This document shows positions 1 through 6,062 of a stretch of 6,062 bases of DNA, piece by piece. The stretch's first letter is position 1. Every line of letters starts with the position of its first letter. Position numbers and translations under genes: made by a program. The stretch comes from JAIXWP01 sp044371755. Its GTDB lineage: Bacteria > Bacteroidota > Bacteroidia > Flavobacteriales_D > Sanyastnellaceae. The notes beneath the pieces are model-generated. The model was not told the origin of the DNA. It made no database searches and saw only the letters and a program-made list of their open reading frames with translations. Location of the stretch: the NCBI GenBank assembly GCA_044371755.1, contig JBILSZ010000131.1, positions 1 to 6,062 on the forward strand, written 5' to 3'.

Positions 1-424
1 GAAAAGTAATATGATCGCCTGCGGAGCTGGAGTATGCATAACCTCCAATCAACACAAGAGTATCTCCTGATTGGTCGAAATTCATATTGGTGGATTGCAA
101 CTGTTCCTGCACACTCATTGGCAGTGATAAAAGTGATGCCTCCCAGAATTGGTTGCCCGCAGGATCAATTACCATAAGCATGGTGTTGTTTTGACTGGCC
201 GGAAATGCATTGAAAGGTTGGCGCGCATGTAGACCATCCCTCCTTCCACCAACAATTAGCCATTTGCCATCAGCCTGCGCAAAAGCGTAGGAATGAAGAC
301 CCGGTAAGGAGGGGATATTCTTTGCTACTAAATTAACCCCGAAATCGTAGGTGGTTTGTGCAGTAATTGGGCCGTTGAATTGCAAAAACAGCGTCAAAAA
401 GAAAAAAGAAAAAAGAATGCGCAT
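1..424 (-). CDS. Exported Kelch-type beta-propeller protein, N-terminal part (3' end outside window)
   Basis: The minus strand reads open from an ATG at 424 to the window edge, giving 141 codons with no stop. An in-frame TGA lies about 27 bases upstream of the ATG and no other ATG lies between, which fixes the start. The protein begins with a signal peptide: MR, then a run rich in Phe and Leu (residues 3-16), with a likely cleavage site near 'ITAQ' (20-23), so it should be exported. Two segments look like blades of a Kelch or related propeller: 'GKWLIVGG' (53-60), followed by an Arg/Asp/Gly turn, and 'GDTLVLIGG' (120-128), each ending in the paired glycines typical of these repeats, with 'MLMVIDP' (82-88) between them. 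Bacteroidota proteins of this type often end in a type IX secretion sorting domain, but that part is not in view. It is transcribed away from paaZ. No function can be assigned; the fold is a fair inference and the reading frame is near certain. Confidence 0.75.
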   Translation of the reverse strand, partial: MRILFSFFFLTLFLQFNGPITAQTTYDFGVNLVAKNIPSLPGLHSYAFAQADGKWLIVGGRRDGLHARQPFNAFPASQNNTMLMVIDPAGNQFWEASLLSLPMSVQEQLQSTNMNFDQSGDTLVLIGGYAYSSSAGDHITF

Positions 425-434
425 AAGTACTATT

Positions 435-449
435 TTGAACAATATTCAA
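435..449. repeat. Small inverted repeat in the divergent intergenic region
   Basis: The sequence is TTGAA, five bases (CAATA), then TTCAA, so the arms are perfect 5-bp complements. It lies 11-25 bases upstream of the ATG of the leftward Kelch-type gene and 74-88 bases upstream of the paaZ ATG. It could be a protein-binding site for either gene, but five-base arms in AT-rich DNA are common by chance. Confidence 0.3.
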
Positions 450-468
450 CATTTATAAACTATTGGGA

Positions 469-484
469 TGTGACTTATATCACA
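469..484. promoter_or_regulatory. Crp/Fnr-family operator candidate upstream of paaZ
   Basis: The 16 bases TGTGACTTATATCACA are an exact match to the TGTGA-N6-TCACA core bound by cAMP-Crp in enterobacteria; the arms are perfect 5-bp complements and the spacer has the standard length. The site ends 38 bases before the paaZ ATG at 523, inside the 98-base region between two divergent genes, so it could serve either or both. Crp is known to activate the paa promoters of Escherichia coli. Bacteroidota have Crp/Fnr-type regulators, but I do not know that theirs read this exact word. A degenerate Bacteroidota-type -7 element (TATTTTG, one base short of TAnnTTTG) lies just downstream at 489-495, with TTG at 463-465. 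If that promoter is real, the operator sits between -33 and -7, where a bound protein would more likely repress than activate. The palindrome is certain; its role is inference. Confidence 0.5.
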
Positions 485-522
485 CGAGTATTTTGACTAA
501 ATTGCCGGTCAATTTTGAAACC

Positions 523-2574
523 ATGAATGCTCTACATAACTACGCGCTCGGCCAATGGGTCGCAGGCGCCGGAAAAGGTAAAAATCTATACGATGCAGTG
601 ACAGGAGAACTAGTAGCCACGGCCAGCGCCGAAGGCTTGGACTTCGCTGCAATGACGCACTACGCGCGCAGCGTCGGCGGACCCGCTCTACGCAAACTCA
701 CTTTTCAAGAACGTGGGCGTATGCTAAAAGCACTCGCTATGTTTCTAAGCGAACGCAAGGCTGCCTACTATGAAGTAAGCTACAAAACTGGTGCTACTAA
801 AATTGACTCTTGGATAGACATCGACGGCGGTATCGGAAACTTGTTCGCCTACGCTAGTCTTAGAAGACAATTTCCCAATGAAACGTATTATGTAGATGGT
901 GATACTGCCAAACTTTCAAAGCAAGGCACTTTCATCGGGCATCACATCATGGTGCCAAAAGAAGGTGTAGCGATTCACATCAATGCTTTCAACTTCCCCA
1001 TTTGGGGCATGTTGGAAAAAATTGCTGTTAACCTCCTCGCGGGAGTTCCAGCCATCGTGAAACCAGCCACCATTACTTCATACCTCACAGAAGTAGTCAC
1101 CAAAGACATCATTGCATCAGGAATTCTACCTGAGGGTTCATTGCAGTTGATTTGCGGAAGCGCGGAAGGAATTCTTGATCACATCATCTCTCAAGATATT
1201 GTAACTTTTACAGGAAGTGCGTCAACCGGGCGAATGCTGAAACGCCATCCAAAAATCGTGGATGAAGCAGTTCCTTTCAATATGGAAGCCGACTCGCTCA
1301 ATGCATGTGTTCTTGGATTGGATGCTGCACCTGGCACTCCCGAATTTGATGCTTTTATCAAGGAAGTAAAAAAAGAAGTGACTGTAAAATGTGGTCAAAA
1401 ATGTACCGCGATTCGACGTGTGATTGTACCTGCTCAATACCTCGAAGATGTTCAGATCGCTATTGGACAAGCTTTTGGAAAAACCGCAATCGGTGATCCT
1501 CGTAATGAAAATGTGCGCATGGGAGCTCTCGCAGGTATGTCTCAAAGAGAAGATGTATTGGAAAAATTAGCACTCCTCACCCAATCATCTGAAATCGTTT
1601 TTGGTGATCCAAAAAATGTAGAAGTAATCGATGGAGACGCAATCAAAGGCGCCTTCATTTCTCCAATATTGCTTTTGAATAAAGAGCCATTTAAAAATCT
1701 TGCTACACATGAGGTAGAAGCGTTTGGGCCTATTACCACACTCATGCCCTACGATACCACAGATGATGCTATCGCGCTCACCAAACTTGGCAAGGGCAGT
1801 CTTGTGTGCAGCATTGCAACATATGATAAAAAAATCGCTCGTGAATTTGTAATTGGTTCAGCTTCTTATCACGGTCGTGTTTTGATTCTCAATCGTGAAA
1901 GTGCAAAAGAAAGCACCGGCCACGGATCGCCAATGCCGCTGCTTGTTCACGGCGGACCTGGACGCGCTGGTGGCGGCGAAGAAATGGGCGGAAAACGCGG
2001 AGTGATGCACTACTTGCAACGTACCGCTATTCAAGGAAGCCCTTCGTTCCTAACCGCTGTTACCAATGTTTATCAATACGGCGCAGAACAACCAGAGGCA
2101 CAACCTCACTTGTTTAGAAAACACTTTGAAGAATTGCAAGTGGGCGAAACAGTCTTTACTCACAAACACACCGTGACAGATGCCGATATCGTCAATTTTG
2201 CAAATGTGAGCGGAGATAATTTCTACGCCCACATGGACGCTACCGCACTTGAAGGTACAGTTTTCGAACGTCGAGTAGCTCACGGTTACTTCGTGCTTTC
2301 AAAAGCTGCGGGGCTTTTCGTAGACCCCAAAAAAGGACCAGTGCTGCTCAATTATGGAATTGATGAGGCGCGTTTCACCAAACCAGTATATCCTGGAATG
2401 ACTATTGGCGTAAGGTTTACTGTAAAAGAAAAAGTAGATCAGGAGAAAAAATCACCCGAGGATATTGCAAAAGGTATTGTAAAATTCCTAGTGGATGTAT
2501 ATGATGAAACGGGTGAAACTGTTGCTCTCGCTACAATCCTAACGATGGTAAAAAAATTGAACCAAAACGATTGA
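523..2574 (+). CDS. paaZ: PaaZ: bifunctional oxepin-CoA hydrolase / 3-oxo-5,6-dehydrosuberyl-CoA semialdehyde dehydrogenase
   Basis: This cytoplasmic enzyme of aerobic phenylacetyl-CoA catabolism hydrolyses oxepin-CoA, opening the ring, and oxidises the resulting aldehyde with NADP+ to 3-oxo-5,6-dehydrosuberyl-CoA. Starting at ATG 523 the product is 683 residues, close to the 681 of E. coli PaaZ. A TTG at 463 would add 20 residues not expected in the family and run through the Crp-like palindrome, so I reject it. Residues 1 to about 520 are the aldehyde dehydrogenase: 'NAFNFPIWG' (154-162), 'FTGSASTG' (229-236), catalytic Glu255 in 'NMEADS' and nucleophile Cys294 in 'GQKCTA'. Residues about 530-683 are the MaoC-like hot-dog hydratase, with Asp565 and His570 in 'SGDNFYAH', the same five-residue spacing as the catalytic pair of the E. 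coli enzyme. Both active sites look intact. The stop overlaps the next start (TGATG). No other paa gene is in view. GC content is raised to about 59% over 541-720. Confidence 0.96.
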   Translation: MNALHNYALGQWVAGAGKGKNLYDAVTGELVATASAEGLDFAAMTHYARSVGGPALRKLTFQERGRMLKALAMFLSERKAAYYEVSYKTGATKIDSWIDIDGGIGNLFAYASLRRQFPNETYYVDGDTAKLSKQGTFIGHHIMVPKEGVAIHINAFNFPIWGMLEKIAVNLLAGVPAIVKPATITSYLTEVVTKDIIASGILPEGSLQLICGSAEGILDHIISQDIVTFTGSASTGRMLKRHPKIVDEAVPFNMEADSLNACVLGLDAAPGTPEFDAFIKEVKKEVTVKCGQKCTAIRRVIVPAQYLEDVQIAIGQAFGKTAIGDPRNENVRMGALAGMSQREDVLEKLALLTQSSEIVFGDPKNVEVIDGDAIKGAFISPILLLNKEPFKNLATHEVEAFGPITTLMPYDTTDDAIALTKLGKGSLVCSIATYDKKIAREFVIGSASYHGRVLILNRESAKESTGHGSPMPLLVHGGPGRAGGGEEMGGKRGVMHYLQRTAIQGSPSFLTAVTNVYQYGAEQPEAQPHLFRKHFEELQVGETVFTHKHTVTDADIVNFANVSGDNFYAHMDATALEGTVFERRVAHGYFVLSKAAGLFVDPKKGPVLLNYGIDEARFTKPVYPGMTIGVRFTVKEKVDQEKKSPEDIAKGIVKFLVDVYDETGETVALATILTMVKKLNQND

Positions 2575-4031
2575 TGAAGTATTTCGCTCTCTTTCTTTTG
2601 ATGGTTTCTTCTTTCATATCCTCAGCGCAATGCGCGCCTGATTCTATTTTTCCTCGAGAAAAATTAATCGAGGATATATACAAATTAAAAAGCACCATCC
2701 TCGATTCACATCCTAATCCATATCTCTTTTGTACAAAACAAGAATTCAATGCTGCATTTGGTAAGGCCGCAGAATCCGTCACTAACAATACATCTTACAG
2801 TGAATTCATACTAATTGTTGCCGAAGCTCTTCGTGTGATTAAAGACTCTCATACCAGTCTTGATTATGGTTATTTATTAAAAATACAAACCGAAAATGGA
2901 AGAGGTATCATACCGATTAAAGTACATTCCGTTCAAGGTCAAATCTATACTGAAATAGAAAGAGATTCTATCATTCCTGTTGGCTCAAAAATTCATTGCA
3001 TTGACAATGTAGATGCTTCCATACTTTATAAAGAAGCGATGCAATATGGCTCTACAGAAGGTAATGCCATTACTGGGCAACGTAGAATTTCAGATGCTTT
3101 GTTCTATTCAGTAATTGGATTAAATAGACACTTTGGAGATACTGTCAAGATTGATTACGAACCTTATGGTAGCGATGATTTAGTCACAGCTTATTTTCCA
3201 CTATACAAAAAGGATAGGCTTGCTGAAAGGCAAAAGAAAATGAATGCGACAGAGTTCGAACGACTACACTCCCTCAAATACTATAATAATGACAGTGTAG
3301 CGGTTCTCAAAATTGGAACTTTCAGCCCTTCCAACCTTAAACACTACCAAACATTCATTCGGGAGTCGTTTAAAAAGATTCAAGAAAAAAACGTGCAGCT
3401 TCTTGCCATTGACCTTCGCAACAATGGCGGCGGCAGATCGAGCAACGTGGAATTCATCTATTCCTTTTTAAAACCAGAAGGTCACAATACACCTGCGAAT
3501 ATTATTAGTAAATCAAGTGAACTTGCCAAGAGTCGCAGCCAATGGGCGCGAAGAGGTTTTGTACGCTGGTCCTTAAAAACGTTCAAAAGGAAAGATGAAG
3601 ATATAGCAGCCTTCGTAAAATTCTATGAAGCTCCCAATGGGGCATTAGATACAGTGTATTTTAAGCAGCCTGAAGTGCAAAAAAAAGAATTCGTATACCA
3701 AGGAAAATGTGCGCTCTTCATCAATGGTATGACCGCATCTGCAGGTGTTGATTTTACCAATACCTTTCATAAAGAAAAAAGAGGTGATATTATTGGTGAA
3801 CCATGCCTCGGCCCGCATACAGGAACTTTTGGAAATCCAGCCGTCTATGAATTGCCGAATACTAAATTACCAATTATCATCGCTACGATACGATACAACT
3901 ATGATAATACTTTTCAGTACGATGCACAGCCTATTAAGCCACATATAGCCATTGATGTGACCCAAGAGACATTAGCAAAAGGCATTGATCCTTGTCTTGA
4001 ATATTTACTTTCTTCTTTTAGAAAAAAATGA
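2574..4031 (+). CDS. Exported S41-family (C-terminal processing/tail-specific type) serine peptidase
   Basis: The 485-residue product starts at ATG 2574, whose A is the last base of the paaZ stop. A TTG three bases earlier would only add one Met, so ATG is preferred. Residues 1-19 form a signal peptide (hydrophobic 3-15, then 'SSAQC'); the Cys20 context is a poor lipobox, so a periplasmic or secreted protein is more likely than a lipoprotein. Residues 30-100 are the helical N-terminal domain with the conserved 'KDSHTSL' (90-96). Residues about 112-165 resemble a PDZ-like substrate domain ('PVGSKIHCIDNVDAS'). The S41 core follows: 'VAVLKIGTFS' (242-251), 'AIDLRNNGGG' (278-287), the probable nucleophile Ser389 in 'GMTASAG', and 'IIGEPCLG' (406-413). 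A basic, helical insert of about 70 residues (303-373) separates the Gly-rich motif from the serine. The end has the usual pattern 'IKPHIAIDVT...GIDPCLEYLL'. The substrate is unknown. It overlaps the following gene by four bases. Confidence 0.88.
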   Translation: MKYFALFLLMVSSFISSAQCAPDSIFPREKLIEDIYKLKSTILDSHPNPYLFCTKQEFNAAFGKAAESVTNNTSYSEFILIVAEALRVIKDSHTSLDYGYLLKIQTENGRGIIPIKVHSVQGQIYTEIERDSIIPVGSKIHCIDNVDASILYKEAMQYGSTEGNAITGQRRISDALFYSVIGLNRHFGDTVKIDYEPYGSDDLVTAYFPLYKKDRLAERQKKMNATEFERLHSLKYYNNDSVAVLKIGTFSPSNLKHYQTFIRESFKKIQEKNVQLLAIDLRNNGGGRSSNVEFIYSFLKPEGHNTPANIISKSSELAKSRSQWARRGFVRWSLKTFKRKDEDIAAFVKFYEAPNGALDTVYFKQPEVQKKEFVYQGKCALFINGMTASAGVDFTNTFHKEKRGDIIGEPCLGPHTGTFGNPAVYELPNTKLPIIIATIRYNYDNTFQYDAQPIKPHIAIDVTQETLAKGIDPCLEYLLSSFRKK

Positions 4032-5140
4032 GATTCATAATTTCGTTCTTGTTTATACTGTCTGTACAGTTCACAATTGGTCAAGGCAGAATAGAACTCA
4101 ATCTTATCACCTCCGAAACCCCGCCGTCGACGCTGCTTGATAGCCTTTCAAACGATTTGCTCCAGCGCGGCAATCCAAAAGCCGTGCTTTTTTGGGCGGA
4201 GCATTTTAAAATACAAAACGAATTTACTCAAGCAGCTTTGTGGATGACAAACGGCCAAGCCACACTTATAGTAGATTCTACAAAAAGTAAAGGCTTCATT
4301 GGCTGGTCGGATTATCTGAAACGAATAAAAAAACCCAAACAAAAGTTGGCGGCGCTGGATTCCTTACTATTACTAGTCCCAGAAAATAATGACCAAAGGA
4401 TTCAGCGTCTGTGTGCACTGACAGAACTGAAATTCCTTTTATTAAAGAAAAAGAAAAGCCTTCTTTTGGAATATAGCAGTATTCCTGAAGATATAAAATC
4501 GTCTGCATACGACGAGTGGAGATATCGCGCGGCGCTTTCCTCCTTTTTCAAATCATGGAAGGCCGCTGCTGAACATAAAGAAAATGAAAAGGCCATTGAG
4601 GCCTTGAACCAAAGCTTTGATAAAAACTTTCAAGCTTATCTGCATGAAACCATGAATGCTTTCAGTACGGATTTAAAAAAGAAGAAACCGGACTCAAGCA
4701 TCGTTAATGAACCCATTGAAAAAGAAAGTAACTCAACGATTTATTACGCAATAATCGCTTTATTGATTCTTCTTTCACTCATTCTCCTTATTTATATTTT
4801 AATAAATAATAAAAGAAGCAAATCCAATTCCCGCGATGTTAGAGAATTTAGTGATATGGAGCGCCAATGGAAGGAAAAAGAGCAATTATATAATGAGCAA
4901 TTTGATGACTTAAAAAATAAAATTAAAGAATTAAATGCAGAAAATGACAAACGAAAGGGTGAGTTGAATCATTTGAATTCGGCGGTGAACGATGCAAAAG
5001 AACAGCTTGAAAATCTGCAAACCACTACAAAAGAGCATCTTGAAGAATTGATCAAAGAGCCGGGAGTGAGTCAGGTAATGAATCTGAAAAATGGAATTAC
5101 GCGTGGTCTGATGAAATTAAAGGAAACGCTCGGGAAATAA
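4028..5140 (+). CDS. Unrecognised exported-N-terminus membrane protein with long C-terminal coiled coil
   Basis: I do not recognise this 370-residue protein. Its ATG overlaps the peptidase stop in an ATGA arrangement, which implies translational coupling. Residues 1-19 look like a signal peptide (hydrophobic 3-17, then 'TIGQG'). Residues about 33-215 are mostly predicted helix with alternating hydrophobic and charged residues, including 'LLQRGNPKAVLFWAEHF' (44-60) and 'ALDSLLLLVPENNDQRIQRL' (109-128), loosely like a helical repeat array, though no clear TPR consensus is visible. A very hydrophobic segment at 238-260 is a membrane span and is followed by 'NNKRSK', a positive stop-transfer flank. 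Residues about 272-345 are highly charged with regular Leu/Ile spacing and should form a coiled coil; a short amphipathic tail ends at 370. With a cleaved signal peptide, the N-terminal domain would be periplasmic and the coiled coil cytoplasmic. No kinase, DNA-binding or enzymatic motif is visible. It may be a scaffold or envelope-spanning adaptor, but this is inference. Confidence 0.8.
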   Translation: MRFIISFLFILSVQFTIGQGRIELNLITSETPPSTLLDSLSNDLLQRGNPKAVLFWAEHFKIQNEFTQAALWMTNGQATLIVDSTKSKGFIGWSDYLKRIKKPKQKLAALDSLLLLVPENNDQRIQRLCALTELKFLLLKKKKSLLLEYSSIPEDIKSSAYDEWRYRAALSSFFKSWKAAAEHKENEKAIEALNQSFDKNFQAYLHETMNAFSTDLKKKKPDSSIVNEPIEKESNSTIYYAIIALLILLSLILLIYILINNKRSKSNSRDVREFSDMERQWKEKEQLYNEQFDDLKNKIKELNAENDKRKGELNHLNSAVNDAKEQLENLQTTTKEHLEELIKEPGVSQVMNLKNGITRGLMKLKETLGK

Positions 5141-5163
5141 TACAACTTATTGATATATAACCA

Positions 5164-5190
5164 AAAAACCCCGCTCGCTGCGGGGTTTTT
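5164..5190 (+). terminator. Intrinsic terminator after the paaZ three-gene unit
   Basis: A perfect hairpin has arms AAAAACCCCGC (5164-5174) and GCGGGGTTTTT (5180-5190) around the five-base loop TCGCT. The GC-rich core ends in a run of five T on the plus strand, starting 24 bases after the stop at 5140. The matching A-run at 5163-5168 means it could also stop transcription in the other direction. It separates the paaZ transcript from the YitT-family gene. Confidence 0.93.
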
Positions 5191-5534
5191 CGGCTCTTGA
5201 TTACTTAAATAACTATCCCAAGGCTCAGGCCTGTTGAGATATTCTCATTACTTTATACCGCCAAATATAGCATTTGTTACCTATTTATTGCGCTTTGTAC
5301 CAAAAATTTGCGAGATATAATTAAATGCATCCTTGAAAAGCTACCACTATTTACTAGAATTTTCATTTTCAGTGTTAGGTCGCGTTTCCGCCTTCATTCT
5401 TTTAGTCAAAAGCAGAGATCAAAGCCTCTTTTATCCATTCCAGTAGTGCTACCAGATATTGAAAACGCTAGGGGTATTGGAGCTCAACTTGCTACTTTTT
5501 TTATTCGTAAATTGCCTCCGATGTCGAAAGGAAC
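5191..5534. other. Intergenic stretch with no recognised gene; one plus-strand frame open from 5209 to 5541
   Basis: This 344-base gap between the terminator and the YitT-family gene holds no tRNA, rRNA or known small RNA that I can recognise. One plus-strand frame is free of stops from 5209 (after TAA at 5206) to TAG at 5539-5541, about 110 codons, but has no ATG near its beginning. Its earliest plausible start, TTG at 5308, would give 77 residues ending inside the first codons of the YitT-family gene. The translation is basic and Phe-rich early on, and I recognise no family. No ribosome-binding site precedes the TTG. It could be a decayed gene fragment or chance. The 8-bp palindrome CAGGCCTG (5226-5233) and a short GAGA-TAT-TCTC repeat (5236-5246) also lie here. 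The leader and promoter of the YitT-family gene should be in this stretch, but I found no convincing TTTG/TAnnTTTG pair on the plus strand. Confidence 0.5.
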
Positions 5535-6062
5535 ATGCTAGAATTTATAAGAAAACATATCATTTCGAGAATTGCGAGGCGTAGTGGCTTGGATGCTGTT
5601 TTGCCCTCTTCTTTCTTAATAGCAAAAGAATATCGCAACCTCCGTCTTACCGTGCGAAGTCAGGTAAGACAAATATTTTTCATCATTGTCGGCATGTTTT
5701 CAGCGGCCTTTGGCCTTGAAAGTTTTCTTTTGCCAAGCGGCTTTATCGATGGTGGAGCTACTGGTATTGCACTGCTCACATCCGAATTACTAAACATTCC
5801 CCTCGCAGCGTTGATCATATTCATCAACATCCCTTTCATCTTCTTGGGCTACAAAATGCTCGGCTGGGAGTTTATGATTAAAACTGTTTTTGCCGTAGCG
5901 GGATTAGCCACTATACTGGCTACCGTTCCTTTTCCTGACATCACACACGACAAACTTCTTGTCGCGGTATTCGGAGGATTCTTTTTAGGTGCTGGTATTG
6001 GATTAGCAGTTAGAGGAGGAGGCGTGCTTGATGGCACAGAAGTATTAGCCATATTTCTCAGT
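5535..6062 (+). CDS. YitT-family (DUF161) integral membrane protein, N-terminal part (3' end outside window)
   Basis: The frame is open for 176 codons from ATG 5535 to the right edge. The first upstream in-frame stop is TAA at 5508 and no other ATG lies between, so 5535 is the first available start. AAAGGA ends only two bases before it, too close for a good Shine-Dalgarno, so the start rests on the open frame. A basic, mostly polar leader (about 1-45) precedes the membrane domain. Hydrophobic spans lie at about 47-64, 76-90, 91-108, 114-132 and 140-158. Family-typical features are 'GLESFLLPSGFIDGGATGIALL' in two parts (60-72 and 73-81), 'INIPFIFLGYKMLGWEF' (97-113) and the Gly-rich 'RGGGVLDGTEVLAI' (160-173). 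The usual C-terminal cytoplasmic DUF2179 domain would lie beyond the window. The transport or other function of this family is not settled. The terminator at 5164-5190 suggests its own promoter. A Met at residue 54 would cut into the first span, so the longer form is preferred. Confidence 0.88.
   Translation, partial: MLEFIRKHIISRIARRSGLDAVLPSSFLIAKEYRNLRLTVRSQVRQIFFIIVGMFSAAFGLESFLLPSGFIDGGATGIALLTSELLNIPLAALIIFINIPFIFLGYKMLGWEFMIKTVFAVAGLATILATVPFPDITHDKLLVAVFGGFFLGAGIGLAVRGGGVLDGTEVLAIFLS
5644..5670 (+). repeat. Perfect 8-bp inverted repeat inside the YitT-family gene, followed by a T-rich tract
   Basis: GTCTTACC (5644-5651) and GGTAAGAC (5663-5670) are exact reverse complements separated by 11 bases, and the sequence AAATATTTTT follows at 5671-5680. 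It lies in codons 37-45 of the gene, just before the first membrane span. The stem is only moderately GC-rich and the T-run starts four to six bases after it, so it is a weak terminator or attenuator at best. Confidence 0.4.

Noticed and set aside
463..522. A longer paaZ starting at TTG 463 (20 extra residues).
   Set aside because: The extra residues are not expected in PaaZ, the total with ATG 523 matches the known family length, and the extension would overlay the Crp-like palindrome.
1222..2283. Minus-strand open frames within paaZ (1222-1545, 1542-1745, 2050-2283).
   Set aside because: They lie antisense to a strongly conserved enzyme, have no recognisable motifs, and fit chance openness opposite biased codons.
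3745..3948. A second plus-strand frame inside the S41 peptidase gene.
   Set aside because: It overlaps the catalytic serine region of the peptidase in another frame and has no domain features.
4148..4596. Minus-strand frames opposite the membrane/coiled-coil gene.
   Set aside because: The plus-strand gene has a coherent signal peptide, membrane span and coiled coil; the antisense frames are short and featureless.
5164..5269. A possible leftward small RNA: minus-strand TATATTTG (5262-5269) matches the Bacteroidota -7 element, and the symmetrical terminator lies about 100 bases downstream.
   Set aside because: No -33 TTG lies at suitable spacing, no conserved RNA fold is evident, and a single eight-base match is expected often in AT-rich DNA. 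Small-RNA sequencing would decide.
5849..6052. Minus-strand frame rich in Pro, Ala and Thr near the right edge.
   Set aside because: It is antisense to the YitT-family membrane segments; the low-complexity composition mirrors the Gly- and Val-rich codons of the real gene.

Overview
The window looks like chromosomal DNA of a Bacteroidota bacterium. Codon use is moderately AT-rich, Shine-Dalgarno sequences are mostly absent or poorly spaced, and three predicted exported proteins begin with short signal peptides of the Bacteroidota style, two of them with '-AQ' near the cleavage region. The genus cannot be read from the sequence.

Layout: (i) 1-424, minus strand: 5' part of an exported Kelch-type beta-propeller protein that runs off the left edge. 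(ii) 425-522: a short divergent intergenic region with an exact TGTGA-N6-TCACA palindrome (469-484), like a Crp/Fnr-family operator, and a second smaller inverted repeat (435-449). (iii) 523-5140, plus strand: three genes whose ends overlap: a full-length paaZ (bifunctional aldehyde dehydrogenase/MaoC-type hydratase of aerobic phenylacetyl-CoA catabolism), an exported S41-family serine peptidase, and an unrecognised protein with signal peptide, helical N-terminal domain, single membrane span and long coiled coil. The junctions are a one-base TGATG overlap and a four-base ATGA overlap, so they probably form one transcript, closed by a strong intrinsic terminator at 5164-5190. (iv) 5191-5534: an intergenic stretch with no recognised gene, though one plus-strand frame is open across nearly all of it. 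(v) 5535-6062, plus strand: the start of a YitT-family (DUF161) membrane protein that runs off the right edge.

Only PaaZ has a confidently assignable reaction. It opens the oxepin-CoA ring and oxidises the resulting aldehyde. The two downstream genes encode cell-envelope proteins with no obvious link to phenylacetate, so their coupling to paaZ may be shared expression only. No mobile element, CRISPR array, tRNA or rRNA was seen, and there is no strong evidence for a wholly new system. The points most worth checking are the Crp-like operator, the unrecognised membrane/coiled-coil protein and the stop-free intergenic frame.
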